From Mesorhizobium sp. B2-3-12 (GTDB lineage Bacteria > Pseudomonadota > Alphaproteobacteria > Rhizobiales > Rhizobiaceae): a stretch of DNA of 64,000 nt. Position 1 is the first letter of the stretch; each line of letters begins with the position of its first letter. The DNA is taken from assembly GCF_006442205.1 (NCBI RefSeq), contig NZ_VFVR01000007.1, positions 124,001 to 188,000 on the forward strand, read 5' to 3'. The notes below the pieces were generated by a model that saw only the letters and a program-made list of their open reading frames with translations, did not search any database and had not been told where the DNA came from. Positions 44,754-53,484 of the stretch are shown here, in pieces. The position numbers were made by a program, and so were the translations under genes.

Positions 44754-45745
44754 GCGGATTGCGTCTCCTCGATACGGCGCCAGCAGGCGGCGCGCCGGGC
44801 AGCACCTATCGCGGCAAGCGGCGGCACCGCCTTGCAGCGTTCATCGGCTTCGCGGCAGCGAGCTTTGAAAAGGCAGCCAGCGGGCGGGTCAAGCAGGTCG
44901 GGCAAGGTGCCCAGGATTTGTTCCAGCGGCTGTTTGGGTGCGACAAGCCCCGGCAGGCAGCGGATCAGGGCGCGCGTATAGGGATGCGCTGGCGCTGCCA
45001 GCACCGAGGCGGTCGTGCCTGCTTCCGCGACCCGTCCAGCGTAGAGAACGTAAAGGCGGTCGCAAAGCTGCGACACCACGGCCATGTCGTGCGAGATGAA
45101 AACAACCGCCGTGCCGGTGCTTGCCGCCTTGTGCTTGATGAGGCTCAAGATCAGCGCCTGCACGGTGACATCGAGTGCCGTCGTCGGTTCATCGGCGATG
45201 ATAAGCTTTGGTTCGCACGAGAAGGCCATGGCAATCAGGACACGCTGCCGCATGCCCCCGGAAAGCTCAAACGGATAGGCCTGCATGATGCGTTCAGGCT
45301 CGCTGATCAGCATGTCGCGCAGCAGGCCTATGGCTTTGCTAGTTGCGGCCTTGGCGTCGAGGCGCTGGTGACGGCGGATGATCTCGACGATCTGCTCGCC
45401 GATCCGCCGGGTCGGGTTCAGCGCATTCATCGGTTCCTGGAAGATCGTCGATACAAGCTTTCCGCGCACATGCTGGAGCTCGCGTTCGCTGAGCTTCATG
45501 GGATCGTTGCCAAACAGCCGGATGCCGCCAGCGGTGATGTGCGCGCTGCCCTTGGGCAGCAGCCGTGTCGCCGCCATCATAGTCACCGACTTGCCGCAGC
45601 CGGACTCGCCGACAATGCCGACAATCTCGCCGGCGCGGACATTGAGGCTGACGCCATTCAGCGCCTTGATCGGCCCGCGAGAGGTGCGGAACACAAGCGA
45701 CAGATCGGAGATTTCGAGCAGGACATCGCCAGACGGTTCGCTCAT
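44750..45745 (-). CDS. Peptide ABC importer ATPase, DppD type (second transporter)
   Basis: This protein is about 331 residues with Walker A GESGCGKSVTM, the Q-loop TIFQEPMNALNPTR, signature LSGGMRQRVLIAMAFS, Walker B LIIADEPTTALDV and the switch SHDMAVVSQLCDR. The C-terminal cysteine motif reads PAGCLFKARCREADERCKAV. ATG at 45745 is chosen, because the frame further upstream is open only by overlap with the permease. Both ends show 4-base overlaps (ATGA) with neighbouring genes, so the transporter genes are tightly coupled. Confidence 0.92.
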
Positions 45746-46626
45746 CGTCCACCCAGCCTCGGGTCGAGCATGTCGCGCAATCCGTCGCCAAGCAGATTGA
45801 AGCCCATGGCGCTGATCAGGATGGCGAGGCCCGGAAAGGTGATATACCACCACTGGTCGAGGAAATAATTGCGCCCGCTCGACACCATGGATCCCCATTC
45901 TGAAGTTGGCGGTTGTGCACCGAGCCCGATGAAGCTGAGGGCTGCCGCCGTCAAGATGGTGCCGCCAAGGTCAAGCGTTGCCTGGACGATAATAGGCGAT
46001 AGCGCGTTGGGCAGAATGTGCCAGCGCAAGAGATAGGCAGGCGAGGCGCCAAAACTGCGCGATGCCTTCACATAGGTGCGGTTGCGCAAGGACAGCGTCT
46101 GCCCGCGCGCCAGCCTGACATAGGCGGGCACCCGTACCACGGCAACGGCCAGCATGGCGTTGAAGAGGCTTGGCCCCAATGCCGCCGACAGTGCCATGGC
46201 GAGGATCAGTGCGGGCAGCGCCAGGAAGACATCCATCAACCGCATGATGGCGGTGTCGACTATGCCGCCGACGACGCCGGAGAGGCAGCCGATGATCGAG
46301 CCGATGACGGTCGAAAGAATGACGATGGCAAAGGCGATGCCGCAGGATGCACGAGCTCCGAAGAGCACCCGCGAAAACAGGTCGCGCCCGACCTCATCGG
46401 TGCCGAAGACATGCTGCAGGCTTGGCGCGGCAAGCCTCGCCGACAGCGAGATCTTGTCGGGCGGATAGGGTGCCAGGAGAGGCGCTGCGATGATGACGAA
46501 CAACACCACCAGCGCTATCGCAGCGCCGACCAGGGTGAGGGGACTTCCCTTCACGCGGTACCACAAGCGGCCCTCGCGAAACCGCGATACAGCCTGCCGC
46601 GGTGCGCCGATCCCATCCACCGCCAT
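45742..46626 (-). CDS. Peptide ABC importer permease, DppC type (second transporter)
   Basis: This 294-residue inner-membrane permease has the DppC N-terminal segment (KGSPLTLVGAAIALVVLFVIIAAPLLAPYPP). It carries FGTDEVGRDLFSRVLFGARASCGIA and the EAA loop TYVKASRSFGASPAYLLRWHILPN. ATG at 46626 shares one base with the DppB-type stop (TGATG), so translation is reinitiated. Upstream open frame to 46788 is not part of the protein. Confidence 0.92.
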   Translation of the reverse strand: MAVDGIGAPRQAVSRFREGRLWYRVKGSPLTLVGAAIALVVLFVIIAAPLLAPYPPDKISLSARLAAPSLQHVFGTDEVGRDLFSRVLFGARASCGIAFAIVILSTVIGSIIGCLSGVVGGIVDTAIMRLMDVFLALPALILAMALSAALGPSLFNAMLAVAVVRVPAYVRLARGQTLSLRNRTYVKASRSFGASPAYLLRWHILPNALSPIIVQATLDLGGTILTAAALSFIGLGAQPPTSEWGSMVSSGRNYFLDQWWYITFPGLAILISAMGFNLLGDGLRDMLDPRLGGR

Positions 46627-47642
46627 CAGCCGAGTTCCCTGATCTGTGGATCGAGCATCATATAGGTCAGGTCGACCGCCAGATTGATCAGCACGTAGCC
46701 CAGCGAGGCAACGATGGTGAAGCCCATGATGGCTGGAAAATCGAGCGTCTGGATGGACGATACGACGTAGCTGCCCATGCCCGGCCAAGCAAAGATCGTC
46801 TCGGTCAACACCGCTCCATAGAGCAGGTCGCCGAAGGCCAGACCAAGCAGCGTCACCGACGGGATCAGGGCGTTGGGCAGTGCGTGCCGCAGGATGACCG
46901 CCGAACGCGACAGGCCGTTGGCACGTGCGGTCCTGACATAGTCCTCCTGCAGGACGTCCAGCATCGAAGCCCGTATCTGACGCGTGATGATGCCCAGATT
47001 GGCGAAGGCAAGAACGAAGGCCGGCAGGACGAGATGATAGAGCGAAGACCAGAAGGCCTTCATATTGCCGGCTACAAGAGAGTCGACCAGGAAGAAGCCG
47101 GTGATGCGCACTGGGGCCGCGATGCCAAGCGTGATACGGCCGCTGCCGGGCAGGATGGGTATCTTCACATAGAACAGCAGAATGAGAGCCAGTCCAAACC
47201 AGAATACCGGCATCGATATGCCGGCAACGGAAACGACGCGCGCTGCCTGGTCGATCGGACCGTCCTTGTAGATCGCCGAAAGCACGCCGAGCGGCACGCC
47301 GATCATGATCGCCATCACCAGCGCGGTGATGCCGAGCTCAAGTGTGGCGGGCAAAAACAGTGCGATGTCGCCGGCAACCGGACGTCGTGTGCGCAAGGAC
47401 TGGCCGAGATCGCCCGACAGGAGCTGCCTGACGTAAATGACAAACTGCTGGGTGACGGGTTTGTCCAGGCCAAGGTCCTGGCGCACATGCGCCAGCGTTT
47501 CGGCGGACGCCTTGTCCCCGGCAATCAGCTGTGCCGGGTCGCCGGGGATCAGATGCGAAATCGTGAACGTGACGACAGCCACACCGGCCACGACGAAGAC
47601 CAGCAGGACCAGGCGCCGAAGGATCGTTGAGATAAGCGGCAT
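46626..47642 (-). CDS. Peptide ABC importer permease, DppB type (second transporter)
   Basis: This 338-residue permease begins MPLISTILRRLVLLVFVVAGVAVVTFTISHLIPGDPAQ. It has the family features RQDLGLDKPVTQQFVIYVRQLLSGDLGQS and LDVLQEDYVRTARANGLSRSAVILRHALPNAL. It lies 18 bases after the binding-protein gene. Operon order is binding protein, DppB, DppC, DppD, DppF. Confidence 0.93.
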   Translation of the reverse strand: MPLISTILRRLVLLVFVVAGVAVVTFTISHLIPGDPAQLIAGDKASAETLAHVRQDLGLDKPVTQQFVIYVRQLLSGDLGQSLRTRRPVAGDIALFLPATLELGITALVMAIMIGVPLGVLSAIYKDGPIDQAARVVSVAGISMPVFWFGLALILLFYVKIPILPGSGRITLGIAAPVRITGFFLVDSLVAGNMKAFWSSLYHLVLPAFVLAFANLGIITRQIRASMLDVLQEDYVRTARANGLSRSAVILRHALPNALIPSVTLLGLAFGDLLYGAVLTETIFAWPGMGSYVVSSIQTLDFPAIMGFTIVASLGYVLINLAVDLTYMMLDPQIRELG

Positions 47643-47660
47643 ACCTTCGGCGCCGATTTC

Positions 47661-49208
47661 TTATTCAGACTTCGACATATCGGCGATGTTGTAGACTTGG
47701 ATCAGCATGGGATTGTAGACATATCCCTTCACCGAGGATCGCATGGCGAAGATGTCGTTCTTCTGGAACAGAAGGACGTAAGGCGCATCCTCGTTGGTGA
47801 TCTTCTGCGCGTCGATATAGAGCTTCTCGCGCTCCTTCTGATCGACCGTCTGGAGCGCCTTGGTGATGAGGTCGGTGACCTTCGGGTTCTCGTAGAAGGC
47901 GCGGTTGCCGGGTGCGCCCATCTTGGTGGGATCGAACCAGATGTTCATGAACATGAAGGGATCGGCGAAATCGGGCGTCCAGGCGCCGGTCGCGATGTCG
48001 TAATCGCCCTTGGCGACCAGCTCGCGCTTGGTCGTGTCGGCGACGTTCTTCATGTCCAGCGTGACGCCGATTTCGGCGAGCGAAGCCTGTAGCGCGAGAC
48101 CCACCGGCTCCCACGCGGAGTCCGCCTGCGAATAGGTGTAGCTGATGTGCAGATTGGAAACACCAGCCTCGGCAAGCAGCTGCTTGGCCTTCTCCAGGTC
48201 ATAAGTGTACTGCATGCCCTGCGGGTCATGGCCCCACATGCCGTCCGGGACAGCCCCGCGCATCTGCTCGGCCTGGCCCTGCATGACGCCATCGACGAGG
48301 CCCTTGTAGTCGGCGGCATAGGAAATGGCCTGACGGACCTTCGGATTGTCGAAGGGCGCCTTCTTGTTGTTCAGATAGAGGTAAATGACATAGAGGCTGG
48401 GATTGCTCTCGATGGCCACCCCCGCGCTCGTCTTCATCGCCTCGGCCTGATCGACCGGAACCTGGTCGATGAGATCGGCGTCGCCGTTCTCCAGCTGCAA
48501 CCGGCGCCCCGACATCTCGCGCACGATCTTGAAGATGACCTGCTTGAACGCGGGAGCCTTGCCCGCAAAATGCGGGTTGGGATCGAGCGTGATCTGCTGG
48601 TTGCGCTCCCAGCTCGCGATCTTGAAGGCCCCGCTGCCGGCGCTGTGCTCGGCCAGCCAAGCGCGCGCATCGTCACCATTGACCGCGTGGTCCTGCGCTT
48701 TCGGATTGATGATCGAGCCGGCCGACGTGGCGAGCGCGGACAGGAACGGCGCAAATGGCGCCGACAGTTCGAATTTCACGGTTTGCGGGTCGACGACGAC
48801 AACATCTTTGACGGTCGGGAACATGTCGCCAGGGCCAGCTGCCAGCTTCCTGACGCGGTCGAATGAATATTTGACGGCCGCGGCATCGACCGGCGAGCCA
48901 TCGTCGAACATGTGTCCCGACGCCAGTTTGAACGTCCAGCTGAGATTGTCGGGCGCAATGGTCCAGCTCTCGGCAAGCTCGGGAATGACGTCGGTCTTGG
49001 CGCCGTCGTACTTCACCAGACGTTCGTAGGCCGGAAAGATCAGCGTATAGCCGTTGTTGGAGACCTCCACACCTGGGTCGGCGGTGGGCGGATCCTCGGC
49101 CTTGTCGATAACCAGAACATCCTTGTCGGTGGCCCAGCCCGGTGCGGTGTGGGTGAAGACGGCCAGCGCGGCGAATGCCGCAAGGGTCGGCAGGCGACGT
49201 AACAACAT
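47661..49208 (-). CDS. Peptide ABC importer binding protein (second transporter)
   Basis: This 515-residue SBP_bac_5 protein has a signal peptide (RRLPTLAAFAALAVFTHTAPGWA). The family landmarks are VSNNGYTLIFPAYERLVKYDG, ELAESWTIAPDNLSWTFKL, HMFDDGSPVDAAAVKYSFDRV, GSGAFKIASWERNQQITL and VRQAISYAADYKGLVDGVM. ATG at 49208 has GGGGAG six to seven bases upstream; the longer frame to 49301 lacks a ribosome site. It begins the second dipeptide operon. Operator-like site C lies about 110 bases upstream, between it and the XRE-cupin gene. Confidence 0.92.
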   Translation of the reverse strand: MLLRRLPTLAAFAALAVFTHTAPGWATDKDVLVIDKAEDPPTADPGVEVSNNGYTLIFPAYERLVKYDGAKTDVIPELAESWTIAPDNLSWTFKLASGHMFDDGSPVDAAAVKYSFDRVRKLAAGPGDMFPTVKDVVVVDPQTVKFELSAPFAPFLSALATSAGSIINPKAQDHAVNGDDARAWLAEHSAGSGAFKIASWERNQQITLDPNPHFAGKAPAFKQVIFKIVREMSGRRLQLENGDADLIDQVPVDQAEAMKTSAGVAIESNPSLYVIYLYLNNKKAPFDNPKVRQAISYAADYKGLVDGVMQGQAEQMRGAVPDGMWGHDPQGMQYTYDLEKAKQLLAEAGVSNLHISYTYSQADSAWEPVGLALQASLAEIGVTLDMKNVADTTKRELVAKGDYDIATGAWTPDFADPFMFMNIWFDPTKMGAPGNRAFYENPKVTDLITKALQTVDQKEREKLYIDAQKITNEDAPYVLLFQKNDIFAMRSSVKGYVYNPMLIQVYNIADMSKSE

Positions 49209-49310
49209 GATGCGCTCCCCTCGAGCTTGTGTTTTGCACCTCGACGGGATGGCCCGAAGGATGCATTTCGCACACGCTAACATCCGCATTCGGGATGGCA
49301 AGCCGATTTT

Positions 49311-49334
49311 TCGGATAGGAAAGATATTTTTCTA
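49311..49334. promoter_or_regulatory. Operator-like site C upstream of the second peptide transporter
   Basis: ATAGGAAAGATATTT at 49315-49329 is identical over 15 bases to site D at 50085-50099, and is followed by TTCTAA. It resembles sites A and B in its purine block followed by a T block. It lies directly downstream of the XRE-cupin gene and upstream of the binding-protein gene. Confidence 0.6.
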
Positions 49335-49335
49335 A

Positions 49336-50004
49336 TTAGCCAAGTGTCATTTCAGCTTCGCGGGGCTGCTGGCCGTCATCGAGCCGCATGCCTTGGACGC
49401 CCTTGATCAATGTCTGCTCCGATTGGCCAGATGCCGATGTGCACACGCATAGGATCCGGGCAGGCTTGTCGCCGACGCTGACATAGGCGTGCCCCATGGT
49501 GCTTTCGAAATAAACCGACTCTCCGGTCTTCAACCTCAGTGTTTCATAGACATCGGTATGCAATTCGACTTCGCCTTCAAGAACGTATGTGAACTCCTGA
49601 CCGGGATGACTGATCAGTTCGCCGAAGGTGTCGATGCTCTGCTGGGTGATTGCTCCCAGCATCGGGATCATCTCCTTGCGCGACAGCTCGGTGCATAGGA
49701 AACGGTAGACATAATTGGGGGTTTCGACGATCCGGCCGTCCTCGATCCGGCTTACCGCCCGCGCGCCGTGAGCTATGGGAGATGCGCTGGCCTTCTTGAC
49801 GCCGAAGAGTTCAGTTATGTCGACCTTCAGCCCTTGGGCAAGCTGAAGCAGCTTGTCATAAGTCAGCGACATCTGATTGTTCTCGACTTTCGACAAGGTC
49901 GAGATGGCCAGGCCCGACATCTGGCTGACCTGCGTCAGCGTCAAGCCTCGTTCCCGCCGCAGCTCTTTGAGGCATTCCCCCAGACTTGGCTTCGAATCGC
50001 TCAT
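49336..50004 (-). CDS. XRE-family regulator with C-terminal cupin domain
   Basis: This 222-residue protein has an N-terminal helix-turn-helix (about residues 13-65, LRRERGLTLTQVSQMSGLAISTLSKVENNQMSLTYDKLLQLAQGL). A C-terminal cupin (GQEFTYVLEGEVELHTD, LRLKTGESVYFESTMGHAYVSVGDKPARI) probably senses a small metabolite. Such regulators often control amino acid or polyamine catabolism. It lies between the second peptide transporter and the FAD oxidase and is expected to act on the operator-like sites A to D. Site D lies about 80 bases upstream of its own start. Confidence 0.9.
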   Translation of the reverse strand: MSDSKPSLGECLKELRRERGLTLTQVSQMSGLAISTLSKVENNQMSLTYDKLLQLAQGLKVDITELFGVKKASASPIAHGARAVSRIEDGRIVETPNYVYRFLCTELSRKEMIPMLGAITQQSIDTFGELISHPGQEFTYVLEGEVELHTDVYETLRLKTGESVYFESTMGHAYVSVGDKPARILCVCTSASGQSEQTLIKGVQGMRLDDGQQPREAEMTLG

Positions 50005-50084
50005 GGCGCACCCCTTTTTGACGTTGGCCGCACTTTAGGGTTGAGACCGGGCAAAGTCGACTCGCAGGCGATGACGCATTTATC

Positions 50085-50099
50085 ATAGGAAAGATATTT
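50085..50099. promoter_or_regulatory. Operator-like site D before the XRE-cupin gene and the FAD oxidase
   Basis: ATAGGAAAGATATTT lies between the divergent XRE-cupin gene (start 50004) and the FAD oxidase gene (start 50152). It is a 15-base exact copy of the core of site C. The placement fits autorepression of the regulator and control of the oxidase. Confidence 0.6.
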
Positions 50100-50151
50100 G
50101 ACCGATCGGAAATCTTCTGCTTGGTTGCCGGCGCTTGGTTTGAGAGTGGCA

Positions 50152-51288
50152 ATGCAGGACGTTCTTATCATCGGCGGCGGCATGGCTGGCGCTTCGGCGG
50201 CCTTCTTCCTGGCGTCTGGTAGTCGAGTGACCGTGCTTGAAGCCGAAGCCCATTGCGGCATGCACACGACAGGACGTTCCGCCGCCCTCTTCAGCGAGGG
50301 CTACGGGAACGCCGCCATCCGCGCCTTCACCCGCGCCAGCCGCCAGTTCTTACTTGAACCGCCCTCCGGCTTCTGTGATGTCCCTTTGCTGACTCCTCGC
50401 GGCGTAATGGTCATCGGCACGGACGCGCAAAGGCCAAGACTGCAGGCGCTGTTTGCCGAGACGTCCACGGAATCGGCGGCGCCCTTGGACTGGCTTGACA
50501 CCGACGCTTCCCGATCGGTCATTCCAATCCTGCGACCTGATTACATCGGGTCTGCGTATCTCGATCACTCGGCGATGGACATCGATGTCGACGCTCTTCA
50601 CCAAGGCTTTTTGCGGGGCGCACGCCGTCACGGCGCGCGGATCGTCACCAACGCACGGGTCGAGGCGATCGAGCGTGTCGGCGGCACCTGGATTGTGACG
50701 ACCCCGGTCGGCGTCTTTGACGCGCGTATCCTTGTCGACGCCGCCGGCGCCTGGGCGGACCAGGTGGCTGCCATGGCCGGCGCCACGCCGCTTGGGCTGG
50801 TGCCGAAACGACGAACCGCGATGCTTGTCGATGCGCCGCCCGGCGTCAACGCCAGGGATTGGCCAGGCGTAATCGATGTCGACGAGATGTTCTATTTCAA
50901 ACCATCTTCGGGAATGCTGTTGCTCTCGCCAGCCGACGAGACGCCAAGCGAAGCTGGCGATGCGCAGCCCGAAGAGATCGACATCGCCATCGCGGTCGAC
51001 CGCATTCAACAGGCCGCTGACCTGCCGGTAACGCGCATCTCACGCAGTTGGGCCGGATTGCGGTCATTCTTTGCCGACAAGACGCCGGCCGTCGGATGGG
51101 ATAGCCAAGTTGAAGGTTTCTTCTGGCTGGCCGGACAAGGCGGCTACGGCATCCAGACCGCTCCCGCGCTCGGTCAGCTGACCGCAGGGCTGGTGGCCGC
51201 GAGCGCCATGCCTGACACATTTGCTGTCGAAGGCGCCGACCCCGACATTTTGTCACCCGCGCGCCTTCGAGGAGCAATTTCCGAATGA
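50152..51288 (+). CDS. FAD-dependent D-amino acid/glycine oxidase-like (DAO) enzyme
   Basis: This 378-residue flavoenzyme of the DadA/glycine oxidase fold begins with the FAD-binding VLIIGGGMAGASAAFFLASG. It continues with SGRSAALFSEGYG-like binding region TTGRSAALFSEGYGN, DVDALHQGFLRGARRHGARIV, VDAAGAWADQVAAMAGA and the C-terminal GLRSFFADKTPAVG and LAGQGGYGIQTAPALGQ. It probably oxidises a D- or N-substituted amino acid to the keto acid, fitting the peptide catabolic cluster. ATG at 50152 gives the proper N-terminus; an in-frame extension to 50098 is not needed. Confidence 0.88.
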   Translation: MQDVLIIGGGMAGASAAFFLASGSRVTVLEAEAHCGMHTTGRSAALFSEGYGNAAIRAFTRASRQFLLEPPSGFCDVPLLTPRGVMVIGTDAQRPRLQALFAETSTESAAPLDWLDTDASRSVIPILRPDYIGSAYLDHSAMDIDVDALHQGFLRGARRHGARIVTNARVEAIERVGGTWIVTTPVGVFDARILVDAAGAWADQVAAMAGATPLGLVPKRRTAMLVDAPPGVNARDWPGVIDVDEMFYFKPSSGMLLLSPADETPSEAGDAQPEEIDIAIAVDRIQQAADLPVTRISRSWAGLRSFFADKTPAVGWDSQVEGFFWLAGQGGYGIQTAPALGQLTAGLVAASAMPDTFAVEGADPDILSPARLRGAISE

Positions 51289-51376
51289 CAATCGACGCCA
51301 CCATGTTGCCGGACACAATACCGCGACCGGGTTTTGTCAAGCCTACTTCTCTGGAGCCGAAGCCGATCAGCGGCGA

Positions 51377-51691
51377 TCAGTAATTGCCGTCGTAATAACG
51401 GTCGTCGCAGGGAGCGGTGTAGATGCCGCGGCGATCCTGGTAGCGGCACATCTGTTCGCCGCGGGGCTGCGGGGTGGTGGCGGAACCTACGACGGCGCCG
51501 AGCAGCGCGCCGCTGGCCGCGCCGATAACCGTGCTCTTGGTGTTGCCACCGATCGCCTGACCGACGAGGGCGCCACCGGCGCCGCCGAGCAGGGCGCCGG
51601 TGGTGGCGCGCTGCTGGCCTTCGGTCTGCGTTTCGCAGCCGGCGAGCGCTGCGGTCATGAGGACGGCCAAAATCGCTTTCTTGAGTAGCAT
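51377..51691 (-). CDS. Glycine-zipper 2TM outer-membrane lipoprotein
   Basis: This 104-residue lipoprotein has signal and lipobox LKKAILAVLMTAALAGC, with Cys 20 acylated. A glycine-zipper region follows (ALLGGAGGALVGQAIGG, VIGAASGALLGAVVGS). The C-terminus is CRYQDRRGIYTAPCDDRYYDG with two further cysteines. ATG at 51691 has AGGAGG eight bases upstream, the best ribosome site in this area. It resembles small rickettsial 17-kDa-type surface lipoproteins. It is probably monocistronic and constitutive. Confidence 0.85.
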   Translation of the reverse strand: MLLKKAILAVLMTAALAGCETQTEGQQRATTGALLGGAGGALVGQAIGGNTKSTVIGAASGALLGAVVGSATTPQPRGEQMCRYQDRRGIYTAPCDDRYYDGNY

Positions 51692-51918
51692 CTGAAGAAC
51701 CTCCTTTGAGGCCACGCGGGCCGATGACCAGCCAAGTGAGATTGCATTGCGGCGGAACGGCGGCGCGCCTTCTCACCAAGTGATTCAAGGTTTCCCGGTA
51801 ATTGAAAGCCATGGTTTCAAAGCGGAAAGCTGGCCGGACGGACGCTTCGACCCAGTATTGACTGGAATTGCCATGCGGTACGCGCTAGATTTTCCGTTCG
51901 TCCTGATGGTGCTAGGCG

Positions 51919-53484
51919 ATGGACAAGGTTGCTGCGGCTCGCGAACCTCCCAAGGAGAGGCGCAGAGTGCGCGCGGCCCAATACGTACGAATGTCCACAG
52001 AGCACCAGGCTTATTCCCTTGAGAATCAGAAAGATGCGATCCGCGCTTATGCCGAGCTCATGGGGTACGACATCGTCGCAACCTATGCAGACCCCGGACG
52101 TAGCGGGTTGCACATGGAAGGCCGGCCCGGCCTTAAGAAGCTGCTGTTCGACATTGAACACGGACTGGCCGACTACGAGACGGTCGTCGTCTACGACGTC
52201 AGCAGATGGGGCCGGTTCCAGAGCGTCGATGAAAGCGCTTCCTACGAATATCGATGTCAGATGGCGGGCGTGCGGATCGAGTTTTGCGCCGAGCAATTCG
52301 CGAACGATGGCACCGTAGGATCCGATGTCCTCAAATCCATAAAGCGTAGCATGGCCGCAGAGTACAGCCGGATGTTGTCACAGAGGGTCTTCTCGGGCCA
52401 GGTCAGGATGGCCCGCATGGGCTTCCACGTCGGCGGCATCCAGGGGCTCGGACTGAGGCGCCTTATGGTCGACCAGTTCGGACAGCCCAAACTCATCCTC
52501 GCCCGCTATGAACACAAGAACTTCCAGACAGACCGGGTGATCATCGTACCCGGGCCACCGGAAGAGATAGCTACCGTTCGTTTGATCTTTCGCCTGTTCG
52601 TCAGGTCCCGCAAAAGCGAGCCTCAAATCGCAAAATATCTGAATGACCGGGGAATTCTCAACGACTTCGGTCGGCCTTGGAAGACCCACAGCGTACGCCG
52701 CGTCCTGACCAATGAGAAATATATCGGCAACAACGTCTGGAACAGGCGCTGCACGAAGCTGAAAACCAAAGTTGCGTACAATCCCCCGGAACAATGGGTC
52801 AGAGCGGACAACGCCTTTGAGCCCATCATCAGTCGTCAATTATTCGACAGAGCCCAGCAAATATTGAAATCGCTTTATCTCCGCATGAGCGATGAAGAGA
52901 TGCTGGCAGCCCTGCGAAAGCTCCACCAGCGGCATGGGAAACTGTCATGGGGCATCATCAACGCAGCGCCCGAATGCCCGTCGGCCTATCGCTACAGCGC
53001 CCATTTCGGAGGTCTGCTCGGCGCATACAAGCTGATCGGTTGCCTGCCGCCCAGAAAGTCTTATTTCATCGATATTGGCGCGCGGCTCAAGGCTATCCGC
53101 CATGGCGCGTTGGAAGACCTCAAGGTCGCGATCGAACAGGCAGGCGGCCGCGCTTCCCAGGATCCTGAAACGGAGAACATCCGCATCAACGGCGAGTCGA
53201 CTGTAGCACTCGCAATCGCCAGGTGCCGCGTTTCGCATTGCGCCTTCCCGCGCTGGTCTTCGAGGGCCGTTCGAGAAGCCAAGTCGGATATTTTCGTCTT
53301 GATCCGAATGCAGCCAGGCAATCTGACCATTCGCGACTACCTGATTGCTCCGATGAATGAAATTGCCGGGTTCAAAGGAGATTTTCATGTCAACGATGGA
53401 ATGAAGCTGGATGCGTTTCTTTTCCCATCGCTGGATCCGCTCGTTGCCCTGGCTGAGCGAAAATTCGTCGGGAACGCCACATGA
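51919..53484 (+). CDS. Large serine recombinase with homing-endonuclease-associated repeat
   Basis: This 521-residue protein has an N-terminal resolvase/invertase catalytic domain. The predicted nucleophile is S26 in YVRMSTEHQ. Further elements are ADPGRSGLHMEGRPGLKKLL, VVYDVSRWGRF and SMAAEYSRMLSQRV. A recombinase domain follows (IFRLFVRSRKSEPQIAKYLNDRGI, WKTHSVRRVLTNEKYIGNNVW). Residues about 322-376 (SDEEMLAALRKLHQRHGKLS to FGGLLGAYKLIG) match the homing-endonuclease-associated repeat (HNR), a DNA-binding module. The last 140 residues are unfamiliar. It probably integrates or excises a mobile element, or moves as part of a rhizobial accessory cassette. Its stop overlaps the next gene by 4 bases. 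Confidence 0.9.
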   Translation: MDKVAAAREPPKERRRVRAAQYVRMSTEHQAYSLENQKDAIRAYAELMGYDIVATYADPGRSGLHMEGRPGLKKLLFDIEHGLADYETVVVYDVSRWGRFQSVDESASYEYRCQMAGVRIEFCAEQFANDGTVGSDVLKSIKRSMAAEYSRMLSQRVFSGQVRMARMGFHVGGIQGLGLRRLMVDQFGQPKLILARYEHKNFQTDRVIIVPGPPEEIATVRLIFRLFVRSRKSEPQIAKYLNDRGILNDFGRPWKTHSVRRVLTNEKYIGNNVWNRRCTKLKTKVAYNPPEQWVRADNAFEPIISRQLFDRAQQILKSLYLRMSDEEMLAALRKLHQRHGKLSWGIINAAPECPSAYRYSAHFGGLLGAYKLIGCLPPRKSYFIDIGARLKAIRHGALEDLKVAIEQAGGRASQDPETENIRINGESTVALAIARCRVSHCAFPRWSSRAVREAKSDIFVLIRMQPGNLTIRDYLIAPMNEIAGFKGDFHVNDGMKLDAFLFPSLDPLVALAERKFVGNAT

